From Desertimonas flava (GTDB lineage Bacteria; Actinomycetota; Acidimicrobiia; Acidimicrobiales; Ilumatobacteraceae): a stretch of 64,000 bases of DNA. Shown in pieces: positions 10,734 to 20,338 of this stretch. The DNA lies in contig NZ_QKYK01000014.1 in assembly GCF_003426815.1 (NCBI RefSeq), forward strand, positions 1 through 64,000, written 5' to 3'. A program made the position numbers and the translations under genes. How positions within the stretch are numbered: position 1 is the stretch's first letter; each line of letters starts with the position of its first letter. Below the pieces are notes generated by a model, which did not search any database, was not told the origin of the DNA, and was given only the letters and a program-made list of their open reading frames with translations.

Positions 10734-11533
10734 GCGACGCCCTCCACATCGAGCGGGACGGTGGAGCCGTCCGGCACGGCGACGGCGCCGGAGCGCTCGT
10801 CACGGGCCCGGCCGAGGTAGACCTCGCGCACCACGGGATCGGCCTGGACCTCGGCCACAGAGCCCTCGGCGAGGACCTTGCCCTCGTGCAGCACGGTGAC
10901 GGTGTGGGCCCAGCGCCGCAGGAACGCCATGTCGTGTTCGATCACGACGATCGTGTGATCGCCGGCGAGATCGCGGAGCAGCTGCCCGGTCGCCTCGCGT
11001 TCCTCCACGCTCATGCCGGCCACCGGCTCGTCGAGCAGCAGCAGCCGGGGCTGCTGGACGAGGAGCATGCCGATCTCCAGCCACTGCTTCTGCCCGTGGC
11101 TGAGCACGGCCGCCGGCCGGTCGGCGGCGGCGGCCAGCCCGACCCGATCGATCGTGTCCTGGACGAGCGACGACACGCCGCGGCGGCGACGCAGCAAGGC
11201 GGGGATCGGGCGACGGAACGAGGCGGCGAGATCGAGGTTGTCGACGACGCTGAGGGCGTCGAACACCGTCGGCGTCTGGAAGCTGCGCCCGATGCCGAGC
11301 TGCACGCGCCGGAAGTCGCGAAGCCCGGTGATGTCGCACCCGTCGAACAGGACGCGCCCCGCGCTCGGCCGGGCGAGCCCGGTGACGACGTCGACGAGCG
11401 TGGTCTTTCCGGCCCCGTTGGGGCCGATGAGGAAGCGCAGTTCGCCGTCGTCGACCGAGAGGTCGACGTGATCGATCGCCCGGAAGCCGTCGAACGTCAC
11501 CGAGACGCCGTCGATGTGCAGGAGGGCGCTCAC
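10730..11533 (-). CDS. urtD: Urea ABC transporter ATPase UrtD
   Basis: The 267-residue LivG-type ATPase has Walker A GPNGAGKTT, the GIGRSFQTPTVFDALSV Q-loop region, signature LSHGQKQWLEIGM and Walker B LLLLDEPVAGMS. The LSHGQKQWLEIGMLL wording is the usual UrtD signature. GTG at 11533 overlaps the urtC stop as GTGA and was preferred over upstream in-frame codons that run into urtC. The C-terminal tail after LGRA is about 25 residues longer than typical and looks disordered. Confidence 0.95.
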   Translation of the reverse strand: MSALLHIDGVSVTFDGFRAIDHVDLSVDDGELRFLIGPNGAGKTTLVDVVTGLARPSAGRVLFDGCDITGLRDFRRVQLGIGRSFQTPTVFDALSVVDNLDLAASFRRPIPALLRRRRGVSSLVQDTIDRVGLAAAADRPAAVLSHGQKQWLEIGMLLVQQPRLLLLDEPVAGMSVEEREATGQLLRDLAGDHTIVVIEHDMAFLRRWAHTVTVLHEGKVLAEGSVAEVQADPVVREVYLGRARDERSGAVAVPDGSTVPLDVEGVA

Positions 11534-12681
11534 GACTCCACCCCCGCGGGAGCCGACGCCGATGTCGAGCGCCACGCGACGATCCTCGTCCGGACCGATC
11601 TGACGATGCCGACGAGGCCGCCGGGGGCGAACGCCAGCACGACGATGAAGAGTCCGCCCTGGACGTACTGCCAGTCGTCGGGCCGGGCGCTCGACACCGT
11701 GTCGCGCAGCCAGTTGACGGCGAGGGCGCCGAGGACGGCGCCCCACAGCGTGCCGCGGCCGCCGACGGCGACCCAGCACACGACGAGGATCGACGGGACG
11801 ATGCCGAACTGGTTGGGGGCGACGATGCCGATGATCGGCGCGGCCATCGCCCCGGCGATGCCGGCGATGCCGGCAGACGTGGCGAAGCCGATCGTCTTGA
11901 TGACGGCCGGGTTGTAGCCGAGGAACCGGACGCGTTCCTCGCCGTCACGCACGGCGACGAGCAGGCGGCCGAAGCGGCTGCGCACGAGGATCAGGGCCCC
12001 GGCGAGCACGGCGAACAGCACGCCGGCGGCGACCCGGTACAGCCACAGGTTGGTCCCGTCCTCGTACTTGTTGCGACCGAACACGATGGTGAAGTCGGTG
12101 AGCCCGTTGAAGCCGGCGGTCAGCGGCAGGTTGCCGATGAGGATGAGCGTGAACACGAGCGCCGTCGCCTGCGTGAGGAGGGCGAAGTAGGGACCACGGA
12201 CACGTCGGGTGAAGACGAGCAATCCGAGGCCGCTGGCGATCGCCACGGGGATGACCACGGCCAGGAACAGCGTCACGGCGAGGTTGTCGAACGGCCGCCA
12301 CAGCCACGGCAGCGTGTCGAAGTCGCTGTAGAGCGACATGAAGCTGGGCAGCTCGGACCCGTCGGGCATGTTGGCCAACGACAGGTACATCGCCATGCAG
12401 TAGGCGCCGATGCCGAAGAACACACCCTGCCCGAGCACGAGCATCCCGCCGTACCCCCACGCGATGTCGGCGCCGATGGCCAGCGTGGCATAGCAGAGGA
12501 ACTCGGCCCAGAGCCGGATGTCGGACGAGCCGTCGAGCAGCAGGTCGGGCAGGAACCAGATCACGGCGGCGAAGGCGACGAACGCCGCCCGCCGCGCCCA
12601 CGCGCTGCCGACGACGGGAAGCAGCCGTGACACCGGCCGCGACGCAGGCTCGGCGGCCGCAGTCACCACCGTCGTGGTCAA
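11530..12681 (-). CDS. urtC: Urea ABC transporter permease UrtC
   Basis: The LivM-type permease of about 383 residues has roughly ten membrane spans. The EFLCYATLAIGADIAWGYGGMLVLGQGVFFGIGAYCMAMYL-region is the conserved UrtC segment (quoted in parts: AWGYGGMLVLGQGVFFGIG). VGGRGTLWGAVLGA is the cytoplasmic coupling motif. No ATG fits; TTG at 12681 gives a 4-nt TTGA overlap with urtB and has GAGAGG 9 nt upstream, so it was chosen. It pairs with UrtB to form the urea channel. Confidence 0.92.
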   Translation of the reverse strand: MTTTVVTAAAEPASRPVSRLLPVVGSAWARRAAFVAFAAVIWFLPDLLLDGSSDIRLWAEFLCYATLAIGADIAWGYGGMLVLGQGVFFGIGAYCMAMYLSLANMPDGSELPSFMSLYSDFDTLPWLWRPFDNLAVTLFLAVVIPVAIASGLGLLVFTRRVRGPYFALLTQATALVFTLILIGNLPLTAGFNGLTDFTIVFGRNKYEDGTNLWLYRVAAGVLFAVLAGALILVRSRFGRLLVAVRDGEERVRFLGYNPAVIKTIGFATSAGIAGIAGAMAAPIIGIVAPNQFGIVPSILVVCWVAVGGRGTLWGAVLGALAVNWLRDTVSSARPDDWQYVQGGLFIVVLAFAPGGLVGIVRSVRTRIVAWRSTSASAPAGVES

Positions 12682-13577
12682 GACGTCAGGCCTCTCGTGC
12701 GAAGGGTGACCAGGCCGTTGGGGCGGACCTGGAGGAACACGATGACGAGGGCGAACACGAGGGCCTTGCCCATCGTGGCCGACGTGCCGTATTCGAGATA
12801 GCTGTTGGCGAGGCCGATGGCGAAGGCGGCGACGAGTGCGCCGCGCAGCTTGCCGAGGCCGCCGACGATCACCACGAGGAACGAGTCGACGATGTAGTTC
12901 GACCCGATCGTGAAGCCCACCGAGCCGACCAGGCCGATCGTCACGCCGGCGACGCCGGCGAGGCCCGACCCGATGAAGAACGTCGTGGCATCCACCCGCC
13001 CGGTGTCGAGGCCGCTGACCGCGGCGAGCTGGCGGTTCTGCACCACCGCCATCATCCGGTGGCCCTGCGGGAGGCGGTGCATGTAGGCCCACACCCCGGC
13101 GATCACCACCGCCGAGACGGCGATGATGAACAGCCGGGTGTGGGTCATCGTCACGCCGGCGACGTGCACGTTGCCCCGCAGCCACGTCGGGACCTTGACG
13201 TCGACGGGCTGAGCGCCGAATCGGTCCTTGGCGAACTGCTGGAGCACGAGGCTCACGCCGAACGTGACGAGGAGCGTGTCGAGCGGCCGGCCGTACATGC
13301 GCCGGAGCAGCAGCCGTTCGACGAGGAGGCCGAGCGCCCCGGCGACCACGAAGGCCACCGGGAACGCCGTCATGTAGGCGACACCGCTGAGACCGGCGAA
13401 CAACCCGACCTTGGCCTGCAACACGTACGGGGTGTACGCGCCGGCCATGATCAGTTCACCGTGGGCCATGTTGATGACGCCCATCTGGCCGAACGTGATC
13501 GCCAGACCGAGGGCGATCAGCAGCAGGATCGATCCCTGGCTGACCCCGATGAACGACTGGTTGAGGACGGTCTCCAC
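12678..13577 (-). CDS. urtB: Urea ABC transporter permease UrtB
   Basis: The 299-residue LivH-type permease carries the family motifs GLAITFGQMGVINMAHGELI, NRQLAAVSGLDTGRVD and GGLGKLRGALVAAFAIGLAN. It has about eight membrane spans. UrtB sequences in other bacteria have this MAHGE motif and the NYIVDSFLVVIVGG helix. It lies 11 nt downstream of urtA, within the same transcript. Confidence 0.96.
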   Translation of the reverse strand: METVLNQSFIGVSQGSILLLIALGLAITFGQMGVINMAHGELIMAGAYTPYVLQAKVGLFAGLSGVAYMTAFPVAFVVAGALGLLVERLLLRRMYGRPLDTLLVTFGVSLVLQQFAKDRFGAQPVDVKVPTWLRGNVHVAGVTMTHTRLFIIAVSAVVIAGVWAYMHRLPQGHRMMAVVQNRQLAAVSGLDTGRVDATTFFIGSGLAGVAGVTIGLVGSVGFTIGSNYIVDSFLVVIVGGLGKLRGALVAAFAIGLANSYLEYGTSATMGKALVFALVIVFLQVRPNGLVTLRTRGLTS

Positions 13578-13588
13578 GGCGGCTCGCC

Positions 13589-14908
13589 CTATCCCTCCGT
13601 GGTGGCCGGTGCTGCCTCGCTGGCCGCCGGATCATCCGACCCGGCGGGAGCCGCCGCAGCAGCGGCGTCGCACTCTTGCCGGGCCTCGCCGTCGGCGAGG
13701 CCGGCGGCCCACTCGTAGGTGTCGAGGCACGGATCCGGCTCGATGGGCTCACCCGAGTTCCAGACCTCGTCGATCAGACCCTCGGAGTTGACGACCCCGA
13801 TACGGGCCGTCTTGTAGACGTGATGGTTGAAGGCGTGGACCGTCAGCGGGCCCTCGGGTGTGTCGAGCTCGAGACCGGCGGCGGCGGCGATGACCGCCGG
13901 CACGTCGAGGGTCCCGGCCGCTTCGACCGCGGCCGCCCAGATGTAGACGGAGTTGTAGCCGGCTTCCACCGGGTCGGACGTGACCCGATCCTCGCCGTAG
14001 GCGGCCTTGAAGGCGGCGACGAACTCCTCGTTCCGCGGGTTGTCGGTCGTCTGGTAGTAGTTCCACGACACGAGATGGCCCTCGATGTTCTCGAGGCCGA
14101 TGCCGGCCACTTCCTCCTCGGCCACCGACACCGAGATCGTCTGGATCTGGTCGGGGGTGTTGCCCTTGGCCTTGAGCTCCTTGAAGAACGCCACGTTGGT
14201 GTCGCCGTTGAGCGTGTTGAACACCACCTGCGGCTCGGCGTCGAGCACCTTCTGCACGACCGTCTGGACGTTCGTGTCGCCGAGCTGCAGGTACTCCTCG
14301 CCGACGATCTCCAGGCCGTTGGCCTCGGCGTAGGCCTTGATCTCGGCGTTGGCCGTGCGGGGGAACACGTAGTCCGAGCCGACGAGGAACACCTTGGTGA
14401 GACCCTGCTCGACGAGGTAGTCGAGCGCCGGGACGATCTGCTGGTTGGTCGTCGCGCCGGTGTAGAAGATGTTCGGTGAGACCTCGAGGCCCTCGTACTG
14501 CACCGGGTAGAACAGCAGGCCGCCGAGGCCTTCGACCACCGGCTTCATCGCCTTGCGGCTCGCCGACGTCCACCCGCCGAAGACGACCGACACGCCGTCG
14601 TCGGAGAGGAGCTGCTGGACCTTGTCGGCGAACACCTCGGGCTTCGACTCACCGTCTTCGACCACGGCTTCGATCTGCCGCCCGAGCACGCCGCCGGCAG
14701 CGTTGATCTCGTCGATGGCGAGCAGCGTGCTGTCGCGCACGGCGACCTCGCTGATCGCCATCGTGCCGCTCAGGGAGTGGAGCACGCCGACCGTGATCGG
14801 GTCCTCCGACGATGCCGACACGCTGGTTGCCGTCGCCGCCGCGGCGGTCACCGCCGAGGCCACCAGCCCGGCCGCGACCAGTCGCGCCAGGGTTCGCCGT
14901 CCTGCCAT
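13589..14908 (-). CDS. urtA: Urea-binding lipoprotein-like periplasmic protein UrtA
   Basis: About 439 residues: a Sec signal peptide ([18 protein letters not shown], cleavage after ATSVSA) and a Periplasmic-binding-protein-6 fold specific for urea. Typical UrtA stretches are [41 protein letters not shown] and [12 protein letters not shown]. The C-terminus is an Ala/Ser-rich tail. The ATG at 14908 has GAGGA 5 nt upstream; in-frame ATGs at 14920 and 14947 are possible. It is the first gene of the urt-ure operon and so marks where the operon promoter should lie. Confidence 0.95.
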   Translation of the reverse strand: MAGRRTLARLVAAGLVASAVTAAAATATSVSASSEDPITVGVLHSLSGTMAISEVAVRDSTLLAIDEINAAGGVLGRQIEAVVEDGESKPEVFADKVQQLLSDDGVSVVFGGWTSASRKAMKPVVEGLGGLLFYPVQYEGLEVSPNIFYTGATTNQQIVPALDYLVEQGLTKVFLVGSDYVFPRTANAEIKAYAEANGLEIVGEEYLQLGDTNVQTVVQKVLDAEPQVVFNTLNGDTNVAFFKELKAKGNTPDQIQTISVSVAEEEVAGIGLENIEGHLVSWNYYQTTDNPRNEEFVAAFKAAYGEDRVTSDPVEAGYNSVYIWAAAVEAAGTLDVPAVIAAAAGLELDTPEGPLTVHAFNHHVYKTARIGVVNSEGLIDEVWNSGEPIEPDPCLDTYEWAAGLADGEARQECDAAAAAAPAGSDDPAASEAAPATTEG

Positions 14909-14947
14909 CTGCTTCCTCATTTCTGATGCGACGGTCCCCGTCGTCAT

Positions 14948-15133
14948 CTCTCGCCGTGGCGTCCATCACCACGGGTGCCCGGCGCCGACGGTAGGTAGGA
15001 GGTGTTGCCGGACGATGGCCGTCATGTGAACGCCGTGAGTCGAGAAGGCGGAACGCCGCTCGGCACATCCGCGCCGTAACGATGTGAGTACTCGTGTCGA
15101 ACTCAGCAGATCGACCCGACTACGGTCGACGCG
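14948..15133. promoter_or_regulatory. Divergent promoter region of the urea operon and the LLM gene
   Basis: This 186-nt gene-free stretch separates the minus-strand urt-ure operon from the plus-strand LLM oxidoreductase and must carry both promoters. I looked for GlnR-type boxes (paired GTnAC/GAAAC) because actinobacterial urea genes are often nitrogen-controlled, and saw only isolated GTAAC and GTTAC half-sites near 15075. No convincing -35/-10 pair can be assigned. Confidence 0.4.
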
Positions 15134-16033
15134 ATGAAGGTGCGCGTCGGTGTCGGGCTGGGGGTGCGGACGTGGCTGAACGGGCCCGAGTTCGGAGAGG
15201 TCGTCGACACCATCGAGGAGCTGCGCTTCGACAGCCTCTGGGTGTCCGAGCGGATCACCGGGGAGGCGCCCGACCCGGTGGTGGCGATGGCCTACGCCGC
15301 CGGCCGCACCTCCCGGCTCAAGTTCGGCATGGCGGTAATGGTGCTGCCGGGCCGCAATCCGGTCGTGCTCGCCAAGGAGATGGCCACGTTGTCGGTGATG
15401 TCGGGAGGGCGGCTGTTGCCGGCGTTCGGACTCGGCGCCGCCGACGGCCGCGAGCACGAGGCGTTCGGCGTCACCCGCGGCGAACGGGCTGGCTGGTTCG
15501 ACGAGGCGATGACCGTGATGCGCAAGTGCTGGAGCGGTGAACCGGTCGTGCACCAGGGTGTGCGATTCCACTACGACGGCCTGCAGGTCAAGCCGGTCCC
15601 CCGGCGGCTGGACGTGTGGTTGGGCGGGTTCGCTCCGTCCGAGCTGCGCCGCGTCGGGCGCCTCGCCGACGGCTGGCTGCCCTCGTTCGTCACCCCGGCC
15701 GACGCCGAGGCGGGGCGGGCGGTGATCGAGCAAACAGCGGCCGACCACGGACGGTCGATCGATGACGATCACTACGGCGTGCTGATCCCCTACACGCTCG
15801 GTTCGGTGCCCGACGCCGTACTCGCCGGCCTGGCCAAGCGGCGTCCGGATCTCGACGATCCGGCCGACCTGATCCCCGTCGGCTGGGATGCGGTCCGCGC
15901 CGCGATCAAGCGCTTCGTCGACGTCGGCACGACCAAGTTCGTGATCGTCTCGATGAAGGAGCCGGCATCCGTCGACGCCTGGCAGACCCATCTCACCGTC
16001 GCGGCCGCGGAGGTCCTCCCCCTCGAGACCTGA
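15134..16033 (+). CDS. LLM-class (F420-dependent) oxidoreductase
   Basis: The 299-residue protein has the luciferase-like monooxygenase barrel: an N-terminal strand then FDSLWVSERIT, the VMVLPGRNPVVLAKEMATLS segment typical of actinobacterial LLM proteins, GRLLPAFGLG, and VWLGGFAPSELRRVGRLADGWLP near the C-terminus. Such enzymes use reduced F420 or FMN to reduce or oxygenate small molecules. The substrate is unknown. It reads away from the urea operon. Confidence 0.85.
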   Translation: MKVRVGVGLGVRTWLNGPEFGEVVDTIEELRFDSLWVSERITGEAPDPVVAMAYAAGRTSRLKFGMAVMVLPGRNPVVLAKEMATLSVMSGGRLLPAFGLGAADGREHEAFGVTRGERAGWFDEAMTVMRKCWSGEPVVHQGVRFHYDGLQVKPVPRRLDVWLGGFAPSELRRVGRLADGWLPSFVTPADAEAGRAVIEQTAADHGRSIDDDHYGVLIPYTLGSVPDAVLAGLAKRRPDLDDPADLIPVGWDAVRAAIKRFVDVGTTKFVIVSMKEPASVDAWQTHLTVAAAEVLPLET

Positions 16034-16069
16034 GCCTTGCCCGCGACACGACACGCGCGTGGCGTCGGG

Positions 16070-17350
16070 TCAGGCGATGCGTGAAGGGTTCACCCAGATC
16101 TCGGAATGGTCGAGCCGTTCGCCGTACGGATGGCGGTACTCCACCGGGGTCGGCGGCGGTGGGGCCCCGGGTTTGGGCGGCGTGGGATGGAGTGGGATGA
16201 TGCGTCTGAAGCGGTCCCGGAACGTCAACCCCATGGGATCGTCGGCGTTGCCCTCGATGGTGAAGTACCCCTGGTGGATCGCGGTGTGGCAGCGGTCGCA
16301 GACGCCGACGAGGTTCCAGGTGTCGGTGGGTCCGCCGTCGGCCCAGTGCACGATGTGGTGCACATCGAGCCAGCGCGTGCGATTGCACCACGGGACCCGG
16401 CACTTGTGCCCGTCGCGGTGCAGCACCAGGCGGCGGGTCCGTTCGGGAACGATCCGCTGTGTCCGGCCGACCGAGACCGGCTTGCTGTCCCGGATGAACG
16501 TCGGGGTGACGTTGCCGTTGCACAGGACCCGTTCGGTCAGCCAGCCGGGCACGCCGTCGCGGGTGATCCAGCAGGCGGACGGCCCATCGCCTCCGTCGAC
16601 ACCGTCGACACCGTCGATGATCGTGTCGAGGTCGATGAACAGGTTGATGCGGTAGCGGTCACGACGCAGCTCGGAGGGTTCGCCGTCGAGGCCCCGTCGG
16701 GCCATCTCGGCGAGGGCGTCGACCCAACGGACGCGTGGAGGCGTGTTCGGGTTGGCGACCACCTCGCGGTCGGTGACGGGGTCGGCCGGCGGGTCGGCAC
16801 TCCGCTGGTGGAACAGCGCGTCCCGGCATTGCTCGAGCGCGTGCTTGACGAGCTGACCGTGTTCGGGCTCGAGTCCGAATCGGCCGTTCAGCCAGCCGTC
16901 GGTGTCGGTGCCGAATTCGAAGAACTCGCGGCGCGGTTCGGGATCCTCGGCCGGACGCGGCGTGTCGGCGAGCTTCATCACCTTCACGAAGACCCGCAGC
17001 TGCGACAGGGTGCAGTGCGCCGCGACCTCGGCCAGTTCGGCGTCGCGAGTGGCGTCGACCGTGACGGCCAACGCGGCCTGGGCGATCGACAGGCGTCCGT
17101 CGGTGAACATGCCGCACCGCACGGGATGCGTGTCGAACGCGGCGGCGACGCGCACCGCCCGGGCGGCTTCGGCCGACGAGAGCCCGAGCTGCCAGCCGAG
17201 CCAATGTTCGACGGATCGGACGCCATCGACTGCCCATGTTCCCGTTGATTCGAGGTGCCGAACCAGAGCGACGAGCTCGATATGGGCAGCATTGAGGTGT
17301 CCGGCAACGGCGAGCGCCTCACGCTCTTCCCGAGTGTCGCAGATCCCCAT
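16070..17350 (-). CDS. HNH endonuclease with DUF222 domain (13E12 type)
   Basis: The 426-residue protein has an N-terminal DUF222 region (SVEHWLGWQLGLSSAEAARAVRVA, about residues 45-68) and a C-terminal HNH nuclease: CRVPWCNRTRWLDVHHIVHWADGGPTD (read in parts: LDVHHIVHWADGG, then NLVGVCDRCHTAIHQG). The zinc cysteines CRVPWC and CDRCH and the HH/N/H metal-site residues are present. The family is multi-copy in actinobacteria and its biological role is unclear. A relative lies at 38808-39941. Confidence 0.9.
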   Translation of the reverse strand: MGICDTREEREALAVAGHLNAAHIELVALVRHLESTGTWAVDGVRSVEHWLGWQLGLSSAEAARAVRVAAAFDTHPVRCGMFTDGRLSIAQAALAVTVDATRDAELAEVAAHCTLSQLRVFVKVMKLADTPRPAEDPEPRREFFEFGTDTDGWLNGRFGLEPEHGQLVKHALEQCRDALFHQRSADPPADPVTDREVVANPNTPPRVRWVDALAEMARRGLDGEPSELRRDRYRINLFIDLDTIIDGVDGVDGGDGPSACWITRDGVPGWLTERVLCNGNVTPTFIRDSKPVSVGRTQRIVPERTRRLVLHRDGHKCRVPWCNRTRWLDVHHIVHWADGGPTDTWNLVGVCDRCHTAIHQGYFTIEGNADDPMGLTFRDRFRRIIPLHPTPPKPGAPPPPTPVEYRHPYGERLDHSEIWVNPSRIA

Positions 17351-17515
17351 GCACGGACCCTAGCACGCCATCAACATGGACACAACACCTGTTCTTACAT
17401 TTATTTGTTTGCGGCACAATTGTTGCCACCCATCAGAGTGTTGAACGACCCAGTCAGCGCGCCGCGGAGCCGGGATTCCGGGCCCGCCGAGAGCCGAGCA
17501 GGTACCCTGGCCCAG
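17351..17515. promoter_or_regulatory. AT-rich divergent promoter region
   Basis: 165 nt between the DUF222 HNH gene (minus) and the sunset-domain gene (plus). The stretch around 17390-17425 is markedly AT-rich compared with the rest of the window (for example TTACATTTATTTGTTTG). Promoters for both genes are expected here. I cannot place a firm -35/-10 pair. Confidence 0.4.
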
Positions 17516-18055
17516 ATGGTCGGAAGGCGCCCCCGCAGATCAGGTCGAAGAGGATCAGGTCGACGGTCGGCGACGGCAACGCTGGCGACGTGGAGACGAC
17601 GCCTGCGCTGGGCGCGCCGCGCGCTCGTCCTCGCCTCGCTCGTGGCCGGTGCGTTCAAGGCGCTCGGCACGTCGGGCGGCGGCAGCGGTGGGACTCCACC
17701 CGGTGGCGCCGGCCGCCCCTCGCCGTCGGGCGGACCGTCGCCGAGCCCTCGTCGGGCCGAGGCCCGTTCCGAGCCCGGCGCCGATGACACCGTCACCGAG
17801 GACGTCACCGCCACCGTCGTCACGCTGAACCGCGTGCGCACGACGGAGAGCGCCACGAGCGAGACGGCCGCCGATTGGGTCGAGGGCGGCGACGGCCACA
17901 CCGCGCCCGACGGGTTCCCGATCAAGGTCAACGTCCGCTCGGGCATCTACCACGTGCCGGGTGGTCGTGTGTACGAGCGGACCAACGCCGACCGGTGGTA
18001 CCGCACGACGGAGGCGGCCGAAGCGGACGGCTTCCGTGCCTCCAAGACGACATGA
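17516..18055 (+). CDS. Membrane-anchored protein with C-terminal sunset domain
   Basis: The 179-residue protein begins with an Arg-rich head, then one membrane segment ([15 protein letters not shown], about 35-50), a Gly/Pro/Ser linker and an acidic stretch. The last 45 residues match the actinobacterial sunset domain: [42 protein letters not shown]. The domain's function is unknown; it is often near histone-like or envelope proteins. ATG at 17516 was chosen because the 87 upstream in-frame codons lie in an AT-rich intergenic zone. Its stop overlaps a possible pyrF start as ATGA. Confidence 0.7.
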   Translation: MVGRRPRRSGRRGSGRRSATATLATWRRRLRWARRALVLASLVAGAFKALGTSGGGSGGTPPGGAGRPSPSGGPSPSPRRAEARSEPGADDTVTEDVTATVVTLNRVRTTESATSETAADWVEGGDGHTAPDGFPIKVNVRSGIYHVPGGRVYERTNADRWYRTTEAAEADGFRASKTT

Positions 18056-18093
18056 CCGATGACATGACGGACGACGTGACGGAGGACATCACG

Positions 18094-18912
18094 ATGAACG
18101 GCACGTTCCACGCCAAGCTCGCCACTTCGTGGGTTCGCTCGGGATCGATGCTGTGCGTGGGGCTCGATCCCGACCCGGCCCGTCTCCCCCGCCCGCTCGA
18201 CGGCGCCCCCGACGCGATCGAGAAGTTCTGCATCGCCATCGTCGACGCCACCGCCGACCTCGTGTGCGCGTTCAAGCCGCAGATCGCCCACTTCTCCGCT
18301 CACCGCGCCGAGGGCGCGCTCGAAGCGGTGTGCGCACACATCCGCGAGCACTACCCGGACGTTCCTGTGTTGCTCGATGCCAAGCGGGGCGACATCGGCT
18401 CCACTGCCGAGTTCTACGCCAGGGAGGCCTTCGGCCGCTATCGCGCCGATGCCGTCACCTACAACCCGTACCTTGGTACCGATGCCGCCCTGCCGATGCT
18501 CGAGCAGGGAGCCGTGGTCGCCATCTGCCGCACGAGCAATCCGGGCAGCGGCGAGCTGCAGGATCTCGACGTGGGAGGCCGGCCGCTCTACGAACGGGTC
18601 GCCGAGATGGTCGCCACACGGTGGTCGCAGCACGGCGAGTGCGGCCTGGTCGTCGGCGCCACGTGGCCCGAGCAGCTGCGGAGCGTTCGCGCCATCGCCG
18701 GGGACCTCCCGATCCTCGTGCCGGGCGTCGGCGCCCAGGGAGGCGACGTCGTCGCATCGGTGGCCGCGGGGTCCACCGGAGCAGGCACCGGGCTGCTGAT
18801 GAGCACGTCTCGTGACGTTCTCTACGCCTCGAGCGGCGAGGACTTCGCCGACGCAGCACGTGCTGCCGCGCTGCGCACCATCGACGCGATCAACGCCGCC
18901 CCGGTCGCCTGA
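18094..18912 (+). CDS. pyrF: Orotidine 5'-phosphate decarboxylase (type 2)
   Basis: The 272-residue enzyme makes UMP from OMP in pyrimidine synthesis. It belongs to the longer actinobacterial PyrF subfamily: [13 protein letters not shown] near the start, [10 protein letters not shown], and the active-site [18 protein letters not shown] containing the catalytic Asp-Lys-Asp. PGVGAQGGD and the phosphate-binding [14 protein letters not shown] close the barrel. ATG at 18094 has GGAGG 8 nt upstream. An in-frame ATG at 18052 overlaps the previous stop and would add [14 protein letters not shown]. Confidence 0.93.
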   Translation: MNGTFHAKLATSWVRSGSMLCVGLDPDPARLPRPLDGAPDAIEKFCIAIVDATADLVCAFKPQIAHFSAHRAEGALEAVCAHIREHYPDVPVLLDAKRGDIGSTAEFYAREAFGRYRADAVTYNPYLGTDAALPMLEQGAVVAICRTSNPGSGELQDLDVGGRPLYERVAEMVATRWSQHGECGLVVGATWPEQLRSVRAIAGDLPILVPGVGAQGGDVVASVAAGSTGAGTGLLMSTSRDVLYASSGEDFADAARAAALRTIDAINAAPVA

Positions 18913-19533
18913 TCAGAGCACGCCGAGCTCGGCGAGCACCGCCCGGGCCTCGTCGGGGCCCTGCACATGGTGCGCCTCGAGCCCCACGGCTGCAGCCGCC
19001 TCGGCGTTGACGAGGTTGTCGTCGAAGAAGGCCACGCGGCCGGCGTCGAGGCCGAGCTCGTCGACCACGCGCCGGAAGATCGCCTCGTCGGGCTTGGCCA
19101 GGCCGAGCTGGTACGACGGGAAGTGCCGGTCGAACATCGGCAGGATCGTCGTCTCGCAGAACGGCGTCGTCCAGTGGATGACGTTGGTGTTCGACAACGT
19201 CGCTGTGGTCACGCCCGCCGCCCGGACCTCGGCGACCAGCTCCGCGGCGCCGGGAAGCAGGTCGCCTGGCCACGCCGCGAACTCGGCGATGAACTCGGCG
19301 CGATCGAGCACGACCCCGGTCTCGGCCAGGAAGGCATCGACGTAGGAGTCGGTGTCGAGCGCTCCCCGTTCGAAGTCGAAGTGCGCTCCCGATCCGAGCG
19401 CCTTGGCGAAGAAGGTGCCGAGGTCGAGCCGGTGGCGTTGGAGGAACGCCTTGAGCCCGGCGAGGTCGAGGATGACCCCGCCGAGATCGAACACCACGGC
19501 ATCGACGCGTCGAGACGGCTCGGGAGACGGCAT
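18913..19533 (-). CDS. HAD-superfamily hydrolase (IA subfamily, phosphatase-like)
   Basis: The 206-residue protein has HAD motif I DLGGVILDL (one Asp visible with a Gly-rich loop), motif II TLSNTNVIHW, the GLAKPDEAIFRRVVDELGL motif III region and motif IV AFFDDNLVNAEAAAAVGL. This resembles epoxide-hydrolase N-domain-like or alpha-D-glucose-1-phosphatase-like HADs. Motif I reads VVFDLGGV, where the second Asp of the usual DxD is Gly, as is common in this YihX-like group. It converges on pyrF with no gap between stops. Confidence 0.85.
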   Translation of the reverse strand: MPSPEPSRRVDAVVFDLGGVILDLAGLKAFLQRHRLDLGTFFAKALGSGAHFDFERGALDTDSYVDAFLAETGVVLDRAEFIAEFAAWPGDLLPGAAELVAEVRAAGVTTATLSNTNVIHWTTPFCETTILPMFDRHFPSYQLGLAKPDEAIFRRVVDELGLDAGRVAFFDDNLVNAEAAAAVGLEAHHVQGPDEARAVLAELGVL

Positions 19534-19555
19534 GTGTCGGAGGGTACGGCCACGC

Positions 19556-20173
19556 TCACCCCCCGGCCACCGTCTTCACGGCGAGGGCGGTCACCACCGC
19601 ACCACCGGCCACGGCACTCCAACGCCGACCGGCGGGCCCGGTCAGCACCGATCCGGCCGACGCTCCGGCCGCGGCGAGCACCAACTGCCAGCTCACCGAC
19701 GCCACTCCCACGGCGCCGGCGAACGCCAGGCGCTCGGCCGTCCGGTCGATCTCGCTCATCGACGAGCCGCCGATGAGCGCCGTGAAGTAGAGCAGCGTCG
19801 CCGGGTTGACGGCGGTGAGCGCGACGACGGTGAGGAAGGCCCGCCGCGCGGTCGGCGGGACGACGGCGGCCGGGTCGGCCGCTGTCTGCCTCCAGCCCGA
19901 GGCCACGAGCCGGACCCCGATGGCGAGGAGCACGACTGCGGCGATGGCCCGCAACGGCACTCGCAGCGGTTCGATGCGGGACGCGAGGATCGCGCCGAAC
20001 AGCACGGCGACGGTGGCGTACAGCGCGTCGACGACCGCGACACCCGCGGCGGCGGCCGCGCCGACCCGGAGCCCACGGTGGGCGCCGGTCAGGACGATCA
20101 GCGCTCCGATGGCACCGACCGGCACGGCGACCCCGTAGCCGGCGACCGCGCCCGACAGGACGGCGCGGATCAT
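19556..20173 (-). CDS. LysE/RhtB-family exporter
   Basis: The 205-residue membrane protein has about six spans and the LysE-family opening AVAGYGVAVPVGAIGALIV plus LTAVNPATLLYFTALIGG, the NP motif of the family. These proteins export amino acids or related solutes. ATG at 20173 was chosen because the 35 upstream codons encode a charged, non-homologous stretch lying in the intergenic region. It reads away from the two-component genes. Confidence 0.85.
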   Translation of the reverse strand: MIRAVLSGAVAGYGVAVPVGAIGALIVLTGAHRGLRVGAAAAAGVAVVDALYATVAVLFGAILASRIEPLRVPLRAIAAVVLLAIGVRLVASGWRQTAADPAAVVPPTARRAFLTVVALTAVNPATLLYFTALIGGSSMSEIDRTAERLAFAGAVGVASVSWQLVLAAAGASAGSVLTGPAGRRWSAVAGGAVVTALAVKTVAGG

Positions 20174-20338
20174 CGCACGGTGGCGGGTCGTCGCTCCTCG
20201 CTGACGGTGGTCTGCTGGCGCCCGGCGGCCATCGGCTCGGCACTCGGGCGATCGCTCAGACACAGGTTCATGGTGCAAGTGTGGCGGGACCGCCGGCCCT
20301 CGGCGACGGGAGTTTCGTCACGTCACGGACACCTACCG

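Noticed and set aside
14948-15133. GlnR binding boxes upstream of urtA
   Set aside because: Only single half-sites were seen; the required paired pattern is missing.
16034-16069. Possible bidirectional terminator between the LLM and HNH genes
   Set aside because: The complementary segments (CCCGCGACACG and CGTGGCGTCGGG) contain several mismatches, so I could not support a firm call.
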